From Bradyrhizobium murdochi (GTDB lineage Bacteria > Pseudomonadota > Alphaproteobacteria > Rhizobiales > Xanthobacteraceae): 64,000 nucleotides of DNA. The DNA lies in NCBI RefSeq assembly GCF_000472965.1, contig NZ_AXAU01000002.1:540751-604750 (forward strand), given 5' to 3'. Numbering within the stretch: position 1 is the stretch's first letter; every line of letters begins with the position of its first letter. Position numbers and translations under genes: made by a program. Positions 40,412 to 53,123 of the stretch are shown here, piece after piece. The notes under the pieces were generated by a model. That model worked only from the letters and a program-made list of their open reading frames with translations. It searched no databases and was not told the DNA's origin.

Positions 40412-41772
40412 TGCGATGCCCCGGAATCTGCAGTCCGCTGCATGCGGGCCCTCCATGCCGTAAAGGCGCAAGCTAGGAAAAGACCTCCGAACAGAATTGA
40501 TTTGCTCACAATTCTCGGAATGTAGAAATCCCAATCGAGCTGTTCGGACAGCAACAGCGCTCCGATCGAAACCGCCCAACTAGGCGCGGATCCACACAGG
40601 GCGACAAACGGCATTATAGTTAGAAAATGCCAGGGATAGTTGGGCGACAACAACAGGAGCGTGAGAAGTAACAGCATGTTGATGTCGGCAAGACTGGATG
40701 CGATGCTGTGATGAGAGCTGCGGGCCACGGAGAGCCCCGTGAACCAAAGAGCCAGCGCTGCCAGTGCAACGTAGGCGGCAACATCACCTTCATGATAGCC
40801 AAACACAAGGCGCCAAAGTGACAACAGCCAGAGATCGTTGCCGCCACTGATGCCCTGTTCTGTCAGATAGCCTTGGGTCAGGAATCCGAGAACGCCCCAC
40901 CCGACCGACAAATAAGGAAGATAACAAAGCGCAATGACCGCGATCACGACGAGCGGCATCCTGAAGTCCCATGGCCGCCAGATTCCGGCCAGCACCGGCG
41001 CAACGTAGGGTTTCACCAGTATCGAAAACGCAATCACTACCGCTCCGCGGAGCGCTCGGCCGGTCAAGGCGATCCATAGGCCAAGCATCATCAGCGCAAC
41101 CATCAGCGCGTCGACATGGCCGTTGTTGGCAATCTCCCACAGGGGAAGCGGATGCCAGAGATAGGCGACCACGCGCGTCACCGGGCGGTTGGTTCGACGC
41201 AGCAAGAGCATGATCAGTGTCACGGTCACGGCCTCGCACCCCAGCAGCGCGAGACGCATCACTGTCACGCTTTCGCCTAGCCGCGTGACAAGGAGGAAGA
41301 AAAATTGCGCCACCGGGGGATAGATGGTGACGGCCGTATCGGCTCGGTTGATATGGGGGAAGATCGTCCCATCGCGCAGAAATGCCAGCGTCTCGTCGGC
41401 CGGAAAATAGCGGTAAGGGTTGATGCCGGCGGCCTGAACCCTACCGTCCCAGATATAGCGATAGATGTCACTGGACAGGAGCGGATCGAACAGCAGCACA
41501 TAGCCTCTCAGAAGGATCGCACATCCAAACACGAGCCAGAGCGCGTGCTTCTGCGGAGCGCGCTTGGCGAGGTCCGTCGCGGCGATCGTCAAGAGGCCCG
41601 CAGGAATGGTCAGCGCGATGAAGGCATTGTCACCGAGAGTCTCGAAGGCAAAGGGGATTACGAGCGTCATGCCGACGATGATGACACCGATGGCAGCCAA
41701 CAGATGGAGCGGAGCAGCATGCTTGGCGGCGCGCGTCAGTCGACCGGATTGGTTCGAAATTTTCCCGGCCAT
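40408..41772 (-). CDS. Polytopic membrane glycosyltransferase (GT87/polyprenol-phosphate-mannose-dependent type)
   Basis: This 454-residue inner-membrane protein has about eleven to twelve hydrophobic segments. The first large loop has the acidic site LLSSDIYRYIWDGRVQAAGINPY, typical of GT-C transferases that use polyprenyl-phosphate sugars (PigM/MptA/DUF2029 type), followed by HINRADTAVTIYPPVAQFFF. It would transfer a sugar from a lipid carrier to an acceptor on the outer side of the membrane. It lies between the TIGR04282-like gene (4-base gap) and the radical SAM gene (ATGA overlap). Confidence 0.8.
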   Translation of the reverse strand: MAGKISNQSGRLTRAAKHAAPLHLLAAIGVIIVGMTLVIPFAFETLGDNAFIALTIPAGLLTIAATDLAKRAPQKHALWLVFGCAILLRGYVLLFDPLLSSDIYRYIWDGRVQAAGINPYRYFPADETLAFLRDGTIFPHINRADTAVTIYPPVAQFFFLLVTRLGESVTVMRLALLGCEAVTVTLIMLLLRRTNRPVTRVVAYLWHPLPLWEIANNGHVDALMVALMMLGLWIALTGRALRGAVVIAFSILVKPYVAPVLAGIWRPWDFRMPLVVIAVIALCYLPYLSVGWGVLGFLTQGYLTEQGISGGNDLWLLSLWRLVFGYHEGDVAAYVALAALALWFTGLSVARSSHHSIASSLADINMLLLLTLLLLSPNYPWHFLTIMPFVALCGSAPSWAVSIGALLLSEQLDWDFYIPRIVSKSILFGGLFLACAFTAWRARMQRTADSGASQ

Positions 41773-41776
41773 CAGT

Positions 41777-42481
41777 TCACGGGCTCATCTGGAGCCCGGC
41801 CTTGAGAAAGGCCCGGCTCGCGGGGGCAAATCCGCCTGCACGAAAGCGTGTAGAAGCGCCGGCGAGTTCCTCCTGCAGCCAACCCAAGCTCTCGATGTCG
41901 TCGACATCGTACCATTCCGGAAGCAGCGTCGTGGCGAGGCCAATCTCGGCAGCTCGGTCACATGTGCTGCGGGCAACGGTTTCCGTTCCCCACGCGATGC
42001 GCGTGAACAGATGCTGATGCGTCTTCTTCAGCCCAATGAGATAGTAGCCGCCGTCGCTCGCAGGCCCGAGCACCATCCGATCACCGGGCTCGCGCAGGGC
42101 TTCGATTGCCCCCACAAGGAAACGAGGCGGCAAGGTCGGGCTGTCGCCATTGACGAGCAGGACGCAGTCATGTCCGGCAACCAGGAGCGCACGCGCCGCA
42201 CCGATCAGCACGTGTCCGAGATCGTCGCCGACCTGCAACAACAGTCCGAATCCTGCCGGAAGTAGCTGCCGCATGATGTCTTCGGCTCCTGCCGGCGCAT
42301 AGACGCCATAGCCGCGCCTGCCGAGCGCGTCGGGCACCGCCTCAATGGCTGCGGCGACGTCGCGCAGAAAGCAGGCAGATAGCTCGGAAGCGGTGGTGGC
42401 ACCAACGGCCGTGGCAAGGCGCGTCTTTGAGCGGCCGGGCTGCGGCGCCTTGCCAATGATTCCGATCGCTGCGCAGCTCAC
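41777..42481 (-). CDS. TIGR04282-type nucleotidyl/glycosyl-transferase (MobA-like fold)
   Basis: This 234-residue protein starts IGIIGKAPQPGRSKTRLATAVG, the hallmark of the 'rSAM-associated transferase 1' (DUF2064) family, and has VLLVNGDSPTLPPRFL and GPASDGGYYLIGLKK. The fold is that of sugar-nucleotide transferases. The family is often found next to radical SAM and GT2 genes, as here. The start is a GTG at 42481 that overlaps the stop of a short upstream frame (GTGA). It is probably the first solid gene of the four-gene operon; its substrate is unknown. Confidence 0.82.
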   Translation of the reverse strand: MSCAAIGIIGKAPQPGRSKTRLATAVGATTASELSACFLRDVAAAIEAVPDALGRRGYGVYAPAGAEDIMRQLLPAGFGLLLQVGDDLGHVLIGAARALLVAGHDCVLLVNGDSPTLPPRFLVGAIEALREPGDRMVLGPASDGGYYLIGLKKTHQHLFTRIAWGTETVARSTCDRAAEIGLATTLLPEWYDVDDIESLGWLQEELAGASTRFRAGGFAPASRAFLKAGLQMSP

Positions 42482-42792
42482 GGCTGCGGCCGGGATCGCA
42501 GGGGATCGGCGATCGCGATCAGTTGCAGCGCGTGGTCATGATTGATAGCCATCACGAGACAGACCTCGTTACGCCCTTGCTGGTCATTGGTAGCGTTCCA
42601 CTCGAAAGCGGGCAAGCGCCGCCCGCTGGGTACGGTTTCGAGGAGGCGCGTCGTCGATGTAAAAAAAATTCCGAGTGACGTAACAAAGCGGCTTTGAGGA
42701 ACGTAGTTACCTTGCCCCGCCCTTGCTGCTGGCACGGCAATAGTTTGCCATGTCCGGAGCTGATCGTGTTGATCCCTTGGTGCGGCTCGCAT
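42478..42792 (-). CDS. Possible small gene upstream of the glycosyltransferase operon
   Basis: A 104-codon frame ends in a GTGA overlap with the TIGR04282-like gene, the same coupling used between later genes of the operon, which is the only support for it. The product (SRFVTSLGIFFTSTTRLLE, EWNATNDQQGRNEVCLVMA) matches nothing I know, and no good ribosome site precedes the ATG. If it is not a gene, 42482-42863 is simply the divergent promoter region. Confidence 0.25.
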   Translation of the reverse strand: MRAAPRDQHDQLRTWQTIAVPAARAGQGNYVPQSRFVTSLGIFFTSTTRLLETVPSGRRLPAFEWNATNDQQGRNEVCLVMAINHDHALQLIAIADPLRSRPQP

Positions 42793-42863
42793 AGCATTGG
42801 TAGCCGAGAGCGGGTTCGACGTTCTCGAACCCGGTGGTCAGCGCCTGGATGTCGGGGGTCGTC

Positions 42864-44009
42864 ATGGATCATGCGACTGCAGTTTCGAATGCCACGGATA
42901 TCGCCGATCGCATCCTGGCGCCGGCGGCCAGGCAAAACGACAAGGAAGGGCGATTTTCGTCGGAGGCCATCGCAGCGCTCGGGCCGGCGGGGCTGCTGGG
43001 GCTCATGCTGCCCGCCGAGGTAGGCGGGGCAGCCCTGGGACCGCGAACCCTCGCCGCTGTCATCACGACGTTTGCGGAAGCGGACGCGTCAGTAGCGATG
43101 GTCTATTTGATGCACGCGTGCGCTACCGCGACGATTGCGGCAGCCCGTCCGGGGGCCACGGTCGCGGAGACGCTAAAGGACATTTCGGCGGGAAGACACC
43201 TGACCACCCTGGCATTCAGCGAAGCCGGATCGCGCAGTCACTTCTGGGCGCCCGTCTCGCGAGCAAGGCGCAACGCCGCCAACGTGCACCTCACGGCGAA
43301 GAAATCGTGGGTGACGAGTGCGGGTCATGCGCAAAGCTATGTCGTCTCGGCGCTGTCTCCTGAAGGCACGACTGCAACGGATTCGACGCTCTATCTCGTC
43401 GCCAGCGACACGCCCGGGCTGTCGGTCGCCGGCCCGTGGGATGGTCTCGGGATGCGCGCCAATGCTTCCGCGCCGATGACCCTCGAAGATTGCGAGATTG
43501 CACCCGGTCTCCAACTGACGGATGACGGCGCCGGCTTCAAGGCGATGCTGGAGATCGTGCTTCCGCTGTTCAACCTTGGAACCTCGGCGGTCGGACTGGG
43601 CCTTTGCCGGACCGCAGTCGCGGGCACGGCGTCTCATCTCAACAGCGCGCGCTTCGATCATTTGGGCCAGACCCTCGGAGAGAGCCTGCAGACGCTTCGC
43701 GCCCAACTAGCGACGATGCAGATCGACACAGACGGGCTTGCGGCACGCATCGACGATCTCGTCGACCACCTCGAGCATCCCCGGGATACCACCATGCTGC
43801 GCGTGCTCGAGAGCAAGGCGGCGGCAGGTGAGGTCGCGATCGCCGTCACCTCGGCGGCGATGCGGGTGTGCGGAGGGGCGGCGTTCTCAAAACATCTGGC
43901 GATCGAGCGATTGTTCCGCGACGCCCATGCCGGCGCTGTCATGGCGCCGACGGGCGATGTTCTGCGCGACTTCATCGGCAAGGCCATTTTGGGAATACCG
44001 TTGTTCTGA
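42864..44009 (+). CDS. Acyl-CoA-dehydrogenase-fold flavoprotein lacking the usual catalytic Glu region
   Basis: This 381-residue protein has the acyl-CoA dehydrogenase plan: an N-terminal helical domain (AAIGPAGLLGLMLPAEVGG-like segment at about 45-65), a middle beta domain (TTLAFSEAGSRSHFW, KKSWVTSAGHAQSYVVSA) and a C-terminal helical domain (VCGGAAFSKHLAIERLFRDAHAG). Where most dehydrogenases have the catalytic Glu in a (Y)EGT motif, this one reads VMAPTGDVLRDF. That variant is seen in flavin-dependent monooxygenase-like members. It may oxygenate or desulfurise rather than dehydrogenate; this is inferred. GGGGG precedes the ATG at 42864. The PhnD-like gene follows. Confidence 0.78.
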   Translation: MDHATAVSNATDIADRILAPAARQNDKEGRFSSEAIAALGPAGLLGLMLPAEVGGAALGPRTLAAVITTFAEADASVAMVYLMHACATATIAAARPGATVAETLKDISAGRHLTTLAFSEAGSRSHFWAPVSRARRNAANVHLTAKKSWVTSAGHAQSYVVSALSPEGTTATDSTLYLVASDTPGLSVAGPWDGLGMRANASAPMTLEDCEIAPGLQLTDDGAGFKAMLEIVLPLFNLGTSAVGLGLCRTAVAGTASHLNSARFDHLGQTLGESLQTLRAQLATMQIDTDGLAARIDDLVDHLEHPRDTTMLRVLESKAAAGEVAIAVTSAAMRVCGGAAFSKHLAIERLFRDAHAGAVMAPTGDVLRDFIGKAILGIPLF

Positions 44010-44084
44010 ATGCGGTGACGCGTTCGGAAACTTCGGCAAGCGAATTGATCGTATCTGAACTTCAAGCGCGACAGCGAGGCCATC

Positions 44085-44924
44085 ATGAGCCGGACGATCT
44101 GGTTAGGTGCGGTCGCATATGATCCAAAGGTGGTCAGTATCTGGGAGGGGATGCGGCGGTACTTTCACGAGGAAGCGCATCTCCCCGTCGAGGTGGTGCT
44201 ATTTCAGAGCTACGAAGCCCAAGTCGCGGCCCTCCTTGCCCTGCCTGGCGATGCGCTGCCGCGCATCGACATCGGATGGAATACGAACCTCGCTTTTATC
44301 CAGTCCGAGGCGTGGAGCGATCGGCGTTGCCGACCCATCGCGATGCGCGACACCGATGTGGGCTGGATGACCAAGATCGTCGCGGTAACCGGTGGACCCG
44401 TCGCCAAGCTTGCCGATCTGAAAAATCGCACCCTCGCGCTCGGCAGCCGTGACAGCGGCCATGCGGCCATCCTCCCAGTGTATTTTCTGGGGCGCGACGG
44501 GATGGCTGAGGGGAAGGACTATCGAACGCTGCGCTTCAACAGCGATGTCGGCAAGCACGGTGATACCGGGACGAGCGAGTCCGAGGTCGTTCGCGCGGTG
44601 CTCGACGGCCGCGCCGATGCCGGCGCCATCGGCAGCCCCTTCTGGGATGCCGTACGCGCCCAGCGCCTGGTGCCGGAGGGTGCGCTAACGGAGATATGGA
44701 GTTCACCGCCCTTCAATCACTGCATGTTCACAGCTCGGTCCGATCTCGACCCGGCGCTGGAGCAGCAGTTTGCCAGGGCGCTCTTCGCCATGAGCTTCGA
44801 CAACCCGATCCATCGTTCCGTGCTCGAGGCGGAAGGGTTGCGCCAGTGGGTCGCGCCACAGCTTGAAGCATATGCGTCACTGCGGGAAGCGTCGGCGCAG
44901 CAGGGCTTTTTAGAGCGGCCGTAA
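44085..44924 (+). CDS. PhnD-like oxyanion-binding protein without signal peptide
   Basis: This 279-residue protein has the PhnD/phosphonate-type binding fold: IWLGAVAYDPKVVSIWEGM, VEVVLFQSYEAQVAALLA, KLADLKNRTLALGSRDSGHA, SESEVVRAVLDGRADAGAIG and LTEIWSSPPFNHCMF. It begins directly with the first beta strand and has no leader, so it should stay in the cytoplasm, unlike transport receptors. No permease genes are nearby. It is 75 bases downstream of the acyl-CoA-dehydrogenase-like gene and converges on the TusA-radical SAM gene. It may be an enzyme or sensor that has reused the binding fold. Confidence 0.75.
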   Translation: MSRTIWLGAVAYDPKVVSIWEGMRRYFHEEAHLPVEVVLFQSYEAQVAALLALPGDALPRIDIGWNTNLAFIQSEAWSDRRCRPIAMRDTDVGWMTKIVAVTGGPVAKLADLKNRTLALGSRDSGHAAILPVYFLGRDGMAEGKDYRTLRFNSDVGKHGDTGTSESEVVRAVLDGRADAGAIGSPFWDAVRAQRLVPEGALTEIWSSPPFNHCMFTARSDLDPALEQQFARALFAMSFDNPIHRSVLEAEGLRQWVAPQLEAYASLREASAQQGFLERP

Positions 44925-44943
44925 ACGCACCTCCGCGACCTGA

Positions 44944-45978
44944 TCAGGCGCAATTAAAAATCGTTGCCAACCGGCGCTGATGCTCAGATTCGCGATAGAA
45001 GGCGCGGCGCACGGCTGCGAAGGATTCGGCGAGCGGAAAGATTTCGCCGCTGACCAATAGATCGTTATCCTCGGCGCCGACCGGATGCCAGAACACGCCT
45101 TCCGCCGTGATCGTCACCTCGGGCACCAGGTCTGCCCTTGCCACAGCGACGCCCCGCGTAGCGGCGCCTCGCAGCGCAATTCGCCTGATCACCCGGTTCT
45201 CCTCGCTGACGTGATGGGCGTCAAGGAAGCTGCGAAACTCTTCAGCCTCCGCGTCAGTTGACACTGTCGCGGCCAATCGCACGCGGAATCCTTCGGCACG
45301 GGCCCGCTCGATTCCTTTCCAGGCGCGCGCCCACGCCCCCTTTCCGCGATGGTTGTCGTGGCGTTCCGGCGTCGGACTGTCGAGGCTGATCTGCAGGGTG
45401 ACGCGCTCGCGAGACAATGAGCGCAGTGCTTCGAGCCCGCGCCCGGCAAACAGCATACCGTTGGTGAGAACCGTGGTCGGCGCCGCCGTAGCACATGCGG
45501 CAATGATTTCGCCGATATCCGGCAGCATGAATGGCTCACCACCGGTCACAAATATTTCCTTTACGCCGAGCTCAGCCGCCTCGATCGCAATCCGCCGCAC
45601 CCGCTCGACGCCGAGCGCCCGCCGCGGAGTCTTGGGTGACGAGCGCACGCAGCAATAGTCGCAACTCAGGTTGCAATCGAAGTTGGTGTAAAGCCATAAT
45701 CGAGAGCCGACAGGCCGATCTTCACCTACATTCTCCGGAGCCTCTCCGTACCGAAGCACCCAGCGCGTGCGGCTGTCTTCGACTACTGTGTCGACCAGGC
45801 TGTTGCGGGTGAAGCGACACCATGCCTCGAGTTCGGGGCCGATACTTGGATCGCCGCTGATCACGGCCAGCAGATCGCCCTTCCGGCTACGGCGTAGTGC
45901 GGCTATCAAATCCGGCAGCAGACCGGAGGCAAATGTCTTGCTGCCGGCGTCGAGTTCAACGTTCGCGTTCGTCCTCAT
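44944..45978 (-). CDS. Fusion of a TusA-like domain and a radical SAM enzyme
   Basis: This 344-residue protein has two domains. Residues 1-80 follow the TusA pattern (NVELDAGSKT..., SRKGDLLAVISGDPSIGPELEAWCRFTRNSLVDTVVED), but the CPxP sulfur-carrying cysteine is replaced by TFAS. Residues ~90-300 are a radical SAM domain with YTNFDCNLSCDYCCVRSS (CxxxCxxC) and EIFVTGGEPFML. The C terminus has only one late Cys (FNCA), so no SPASM cluster is evident. GAGG lies eight bases before the ATG. The fused, cysteine-free TusA domain probably docks a partner rather than carrying sulfur. Its end converges on the PhnD-like gene. Confidence 0.8.
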   Translation of the reverse strand: MRTNANVELDAGSKTFASGLLPDLIAALRRSRKGDLLAVISGDPSIGPELEAWCRFTRNSLVDTVVEDSRTRWVLRYGEAPENVGEDRPVGSRLWLYTNFDCNLSCDYCCVRSSPKTPRRALGVERVRRIAIEAAELGVKEIFVTGGEPFMLPDIGEIIAACATAAPTTVLTNGMLFAGRGLEALRSLSRERVTLQISLDSPTPERHDNHRGKGAWARAWKGIERARAEGFRVRLAATVSTDAEAEEFRSFLDAHHVSEENRVIRRIALRGAATRGVAVARADLVPEVTITAEGVFWHPVGAEDNDLLVSGEIFPLAESFAAVRRAFYRESEHQRRLATIFNCA

Positions 45979-46071
45979 GCGTCAATCCTCGGTCCTCCAA
46001 TATATCGCGCCAGAACCAATCTCACCAGAACGCAACGAACACGATCAACTTCCAACGAAAATGCAGTAAAA

Positions 46072-47004
46072 TCAACGATCGCGCGCTTGTTCCGCCGAGC
46101 GAACCGTCGACCTGTCCTTCAGAAAGACCCGGCTGGCGAGCACGTCTGACGCCTCCAGCGACATGATGTCGTCAGCCGTCAGCACGCGATCGAGATCGGC
46201 GACGAGACGATTGGCTTGGCGCAGGCGCATGCGGTCGAGCGCGTTTCGGATCGAGCGCGCGTTGGAGAACAGCGGCTGGGTCTTGCGCAGCGCGATGTAG
46301 CGGATGAACGCTTCACGCGCGTCGGCGCTGAATTTGTAGTTCATGTCGCCGAGCATCAGCTCGGCGATGGCAAGCAATTCAGGCTCCGAATAGTCGGGAA
46401 AATCGATGTGATGGGCGATGCGGGAGCGGAAGCCGGGATTGCTGGCGAAGAATTTATCCATTCGATCGCCGTAACCGGCGAGAATCACCACGAGATCCTC
46501 GCGCTGGGATTCCATTACCTGCAGCAGGATCTCGATCGCTTCCTGACCGTAATCGCGTTCGTTGTCGGGCCGGTGGAGATAATAGGCTTCGTCGATGAAA
46601 AGCACGCCGCCCATCGCCTTCTTCAGCACCTCCTTGGTTTTGGGCGCGGTGTGGCCGATATATTGTCCAACCAGCTCATCCCGGGTAACCGACACCACCT
46701 GGCCGCGACGCACGAAACCGAGCCTGTGGAGAATGCTCGCGATCCGCAGCGCCACCGTGGTCTTGCCGGTGCCGGGATTGCCGGTGAACGACATGTGCAA
46801 TGTCGGCACCTCCGACGTCAGATTCAGACGCTTGCGGATACGTTCGATCAGCAACAGCGATGCGATTTCGCGGATACGGGTTTTGACGGGCGCTAGCCCG
46901 ATCAGCTCGCGGTCGAGCTGCGTGAGGATTTCCTCAATGCCGACGGCTTCGAGCTCCTCGCGGAGGTTGACCGTGTCTGTCATGTCGGCGGTATCCATAT
47001 CCAT
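46072..47004 (-). CDS. cbbX: Red-type Rubisco activase CbbX
   Basis: This 310-residue AAA+ ATPase remodels inhibited red-type Rubisco. Motifs: [19 protein letters not shown], Walker [15 protein letters not shown], pore-loop region [15 protein letters not shown], Walker [12 protein letters not shown], sensor [15 protein letters not shown] and [17 protein letters not shown]. Its presence behind cbbLS confirms that the Rubisco is form IC. The ATG at 47004 has GAGG upstream. No clear terminator follows in the 93 bases to the next gene. Confidence 0.95.
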   Translation of the reverse strand: MDMDTADMTDTVNLREELEAVGIEEILTQLDRELIGLAPVKTRIREIASLLLIERIRKRLNLTSEVPTLHMSFTGNPGTGKTTVALRIASILHRLGFVRRGQVVSVTRDELVGQYIGHTAPKTKEVLKKAMGGVLFIDEAYYLHRPDNERDYGQEAIEILLQVMESQREDLVVILAGYGDRMDKFFASNPGFRSRIAHHIDFPDYSEPELLAIAELMLGDMNYKFSADAREAFIRYIALRKTQPLFSNARSIRNALDRMRLRQANRLVADLDRVLTADDIMSLEASDVLASRVFLKDRSTVRSAEQARDR

Positions 47005-47135
47005 CTGGCAAACCTCGACGCAATGCATGCGCAGTCCAAAGAAGCTCCGTCGCCGCTTCGGCAGCGACGGAGCAGTGCATCCGGCAGACGAAAGGCACGA
47101 TGAGGGAGAACTCGTCTGTCGGACCGGGTAACTTG

Positions 47136-47555
47136 CTAACCGTAGCGCCGGCCCTCCGGACGGTCGGCGGCGTATGATTTGGTCGTGTAGCGGATGTTGC
47201 GACCGGCAACTTCGTGCCGCTCGAGGCGGAAGCCGGGTTCCTCCTTCGGTCGGTTGACGATGAAGGACAGCCGCACCGATTCCCAGCCGTGACTGGAATC
47301 GAACGCCGACAAGCGGATGTATCTGTCACCATACACCTTGCGGCATTGGTTCAGCTCCATCATCACGCCGGCGGCGTCGCGGAGATCGAACATCGGCAAT
47401 CCCCACATTTCCCAGAAATTGTTGCGGGGATGCGGATCGTCGGTGAATTCGATGTTCACCGCCCAGCCATTCTCCAGGCAATACTGCACCTGGCGGGAGA
47501 TCTGCTCGTCGGTGAGATCGGGCAGAAACGAGAAGCAGCCTTGGGTAATGCGCAT
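47136..47555 (-). CDS. cbbS: Rubisco small subunit, form IC
   Basis: This 139-residue protein matches the red-type small subunit: [19 protein letters not shown] at the N terminus, [31 protein letters not shown] [13 protein letters not shown], and the extended C-terminal hairpin ([20 protein letters not shown]) specific to form IC/ID. It lies 12 bases after cbbL. Confidence 0.95.
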   Translation of the reverse strand: MRITQGCFSFLPDLTDEQISRQVQYCLENGWAVNIEFTDDPHPRNNFWEMWGLPMFDLRDAAGVMMELNQCRKVYGDRYIRLSAFDSSHGWESVRLSFIVNRPKEEPGFRLERHEVAGRNIRYTTKSYAADRPEGRRYG

Positions 47556-47567
47556 GATTTCCGCTCC

Positions 47568-50169
<2,602 letters not shown>

Positions 50170-50202
50170 CGCAGCCTCCGTCTCATTGCTCTCGTGTGAC
50201 CG

Positions 50203-52239
50203 TCATGCCCAGGTTGCCGCCATCCTTGACCGCGCGATGCAGCGCATCGCCGCTGTGGCGACGGCGTTCGCGGTAATGCCGAATTCGCGGTAAAGCGTTT
50301 CCGCCGGTGCAGATGCGCCAAAGCCGGTCATACCGACGAATTCGCCGCCATCGCCGAGCCAACGCGCCCAGTCGCCTTCGATCGCGGCTTCGACACCGAC
50401 CCGTGGAGCGTCTCCAAGAACGTCCGCCCGGTACTCGTGCGACTGCTGACGAAACAGCTCGAAGCACGGGGCCGAAACGATGGCCGCGCGGACATTATCC
50501 TTCGCGAGCGTTTTCGCAGCCTCGATGGCGATCGAGACTTCTGATCCGGTCGCGATCAGCGTGATATCGCGTCCGCCCTCCGGCTCAACGACGACGTAGG
50601 CGCCGCGCGCGACCAGATTGTCACCACCGCCTTCGCGGAAGGCAGGCAGCGCTTGCCGCGACAGACAGAGCACGGACGGGCTGGCCTGCGCTCGTAGCGC
50701 GCAGTCCCACGCCTCGGCGGTCTCGACGGCATCGCCCGGTCGGAAAACCAGCAGATTGGGGATCGCTCGAAGCGATGCCAGATGTTCGACCGGCTGATGG
50801 GTGGGACCATCCTCGCCGAGACCGATGGAGTCGTGCGTCATCACATGGATGACACGAATGTTCATGAGCGCTGCCAGCCGGATCGCCGGACGGCTGTAGT
50901 CGGCGAAGCTGAGGAACGTACCGCCATAGGGGATGAAGCCGCCATGCAGCGCGATGCCGTTCATAGCCGCCGCCATGGCGTGCTCGCGCACGCCATAGTG
51001 AATATAGCTGCCTGCAAAGGAGCCAGGCTGTACCGGTCGCTGGGTCCTGGCCCGCGTCAGGTTGGAATGGGTGAGATCGGCCGAGCCACCGAGCAGATTG
51101 GGCAGTGCCTCAGCGATTGCATCGATCACGCGCTGCGAGGCCTGCCGCGTGGCAATATTGGGTCGCTCAGTCGCGAAGTTATCGCGCAGCTTTGTCATTG
51201 CTTGCGCATAGCTGCACGGCAGGTTGCGATTCAGCGCATCGTGAAATGGCGAACGGGCATCCGAACTTAGGCGCTTGGTCCGTTCGATCCAGCAGCGGCG
51301 CGCGGCATGCCCGCGGCGGCCTGCCTGACGCCACTGCGCAAGGACGGCTTCCGGGATCTCGAACGGCGCGTGCGGCCAGTTCAACGCATCGCGGGTTTTG
51401 GCGGTTTCTTCACCACCCAGCGGGGCGCCATGGACTTTCTCAGTTCCCTGACGGTTTGGCGCGCCGAAGCCGATGATGGTGCGGCAGGCAATCAGCGATG
51501 GCCGGTCGCTGTTGCGTGCCCGCTCGATCGCGGCCGCGATCGCGTCGGGATCGTGGCCGTCAATCCGGCTGGCCGACCAGCCCACCGCCTTGAACCGTGC
51601 GAGCTGATCATCTGAACATGACAGCGACGTGGCGCCGTCGATCGAGATTTCGTTGTCGTCGAACAGCACGATCAGACGATTGAGCCTGAGATGCCCGGCC
51701 AGCGAGATCGCCTCGTGGCTGATCCCCTCCATCAGGCAGCCGTCGCCCGCGATTACATAGGTGAAATGATCGACGCAGTCGTCGCCAAAACGGGCATTCA
51801 TCAGCCGCTCGGCCAGCGCCATACCGACGGCCGTGGCAATGCCCTGCCCGAGAGGTCCGGTGGTCGTCTCGACGCCCGCCGTATGGCCATATTCGGGGTG
51901 CCCCGGTGTCTTCGATGCCCACTGCCGGAAGGCCCTGAGTTCGTTCAGCGTCATGCCTTCGTACCCGGTGAGGTGCAGAAGCGCATACAGCAGCATCGAG
52001 CCATGGCCGGCCGACAACACGAAGCGGTCGCGATCCGGCCACGCCGGGTCCGAGGGGTCGAATTTGAGGAAGCGCGAAAACAGAACGGTCGCGACGTCAG
52101 CCATGCCCATCGGCATGCCCGGATGACCGGACTTCGCCTTTTCAACGGCATCGATCGCGAGGAAGCGTATAGCGTTGGCCATCTCTGCGTGTGACAGATC
52201 CGGACGACTGGCTATGCGGGACAGAGCGGGAGCGTTCAT
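50203..52239 (-). CDS. cbbT: Transketolase
   Basis: This 678-residue thiamine-diphosphate enzyme regenerates pentose phosphates. Motifs: [53 protein letters not shown] (ThDP/Mg: [10 protein letters not shown]...DDNEISIDG), [37 protein letters not shown] and [14 protein letters not shown]. The ATG at 52239 overlaps the cbbP stop (ATGA); the frame runs further but only shadows cbbP. Confidence 0.95.
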   Translation of the reverse strand: MNAPALSRIASRPDLSHAEMANAIRFLAIDAVEKAKSGHPGMPMGMADVATVLFSRFLKFDPSDPAWPDRDRFVLSAGHGSMLLYALLHLTGYEGMTLNELRAFRQWASKTPGHPEYGHTAGVETTTGPLGQGIATAVGMALAERLMNARFGDDCVDHFTYVIAGDGCLMEGISHEAISLAGHLRLNRLIVLFDDNEISIDGATSLSCSDDQLARFKAVGWSASRIDGHDPDAIAAAIERARNSDRPSLIACRTIIGFGAPNRQGTEKVHGAPLGGEETAKTRDALNWPHAPFEIPEAVLAQWRQAGRRGHAARRCWIERTKRLSSDARSPFHDALNRNLPCSYAQAMTKLRDNFATERPNIATRQASQRVIDAIAEALPNLLGGSADLTHSNLTRARTQRPVQPGSFAGSYIHYGVREHAMAAAMNGIALHGGFIPYGGTFLSFADYSRPAIRLAALMNIRVIHVMTHDSIGLGEDGPTHQPVEHLASLRAIPNLLVFRPGDAVETAEAWDCALRAQASPSVLCLSRQALPAFREGGGDNLVARGAYVVVEPEGGRDITLIATGSEVSIAIEAAKTLAKDNVRAAIVSAPCFELFRQQSHEYRADVLGDAPRVGVEAAIEGDWARWLGDGGEFVGMTGFGASAPAETLYREFGITANAVATAAMRCIARSRMAATWA

Positions 52240-53111
52240 ATTGTGCGCCTCTTGCGTTCCATCAGTTGCAGGATCAGTGGGGTGAGGATGAGCTGCATCG
52301 CCAAGTCGAGCTTTGCCCCGTGGATCACGATCGAATTGGCGCGCGACATGAAGCTGTGCGGAATCATCGACAGCAGATAGGGAAAATCGATGCCGCGCGG
52401 ATTCTTGAGACGGATCACCACCATCGATTCGTCCGGCGTCGGAATCCACCGCGCGATGAACGGGTTCGACGTATCGACGGTCGGCACGCGCTGGAAATTG
52501 ATGTCGGTCTCGGCAAACTGCGGACAGATGTAGTTCACGTAATCCGGCATTCGCCGCAGGATGGTGTCGGTCACCGCCTCGGCGGTATAGCCGCGGTCGC
52601 GACGATCGCGATGCAGCTTCTGGATCCATTCCAGGTTGATCACCGGCACCACGCCGATCTTGAGATCGGCATGCTGCGCCACGTTGACCTTGTCGGTCAC
52701 GACAGCGCCGTGCAGCCCCTCGTAAAACAGCAGGTCTGACCCTTCAGGCAATTGGGTCCATTCGGTGAATGTGCCCGGTTTGGCGCCGTACAGCTTCGCC
52801 TCTTCGTCGTCGTGCACATAGTGACGCGTCATTCCGGTGCCGGATTCACCGTAGTCGCGAAACACTTTTTCGAGCTCTTCGAACAAGTTGGTTTCCGGAC
52901 TGAAATGGCTGAAATGCTTGTTGCCGCGCTCGGCCTCCTCCAGCATTTTGCTGCGCATCTCGAAACGATTGTAACGATGAAAGGCATCGCCTTCGATGTA
53001 GGCCGCAACCACCTTTTCGCGGCGGAAGATCTGCTCGAACGTCTTCTTCACCGACGTGGTACCGGCACCCGACGAACCCGTAATCGATATGATGGGATGA
53101 GCCCGCGACAT
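52236..53111 (-). CDS. cbbP: Phosphoribulokinase
   Basis: This 291-residue kinase makes ribulose-1,5-bisphosphate for Rubisco. It has the P-loop [31 protein letters not shown] (Asp/His/Arg substrate site), [38 protein letters not shown] and [19 protein letters not shown] [12 protein letters not shown]. It is the short bacterial class I form. It overlaps cbbT by 4 bases and follows cbbF by 12. Confidence 0.96.
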   Translation of the reverse strand: MSRAHPIISITGSSGAGTTSVKKTFEQIFRREKVVAAYIEGDAFHRYNRFEMRSKMLEEAERGNKHFSHFSPETNLFEELEKVFRDYGESGTGMTRHYVHDDEEAKLYGAKPGTFTEWTQLPEGSDLLFYEGLHGAVVTDKVNVAQHADLKIGVVPVINLEWIQKLHRDRRDRGYTAEAVTDTILRRMPDYVNYICPQFAETDINFQRVPTVDTSNPFIARWIPTPDESMVVIRLKNPRGIDFPYLLSMIPHSFMSRANSIVIHGAKLDLAMQLILTPLILQLMERKRRTI

Positions 53112-53123
53112 AATGATACCCCG

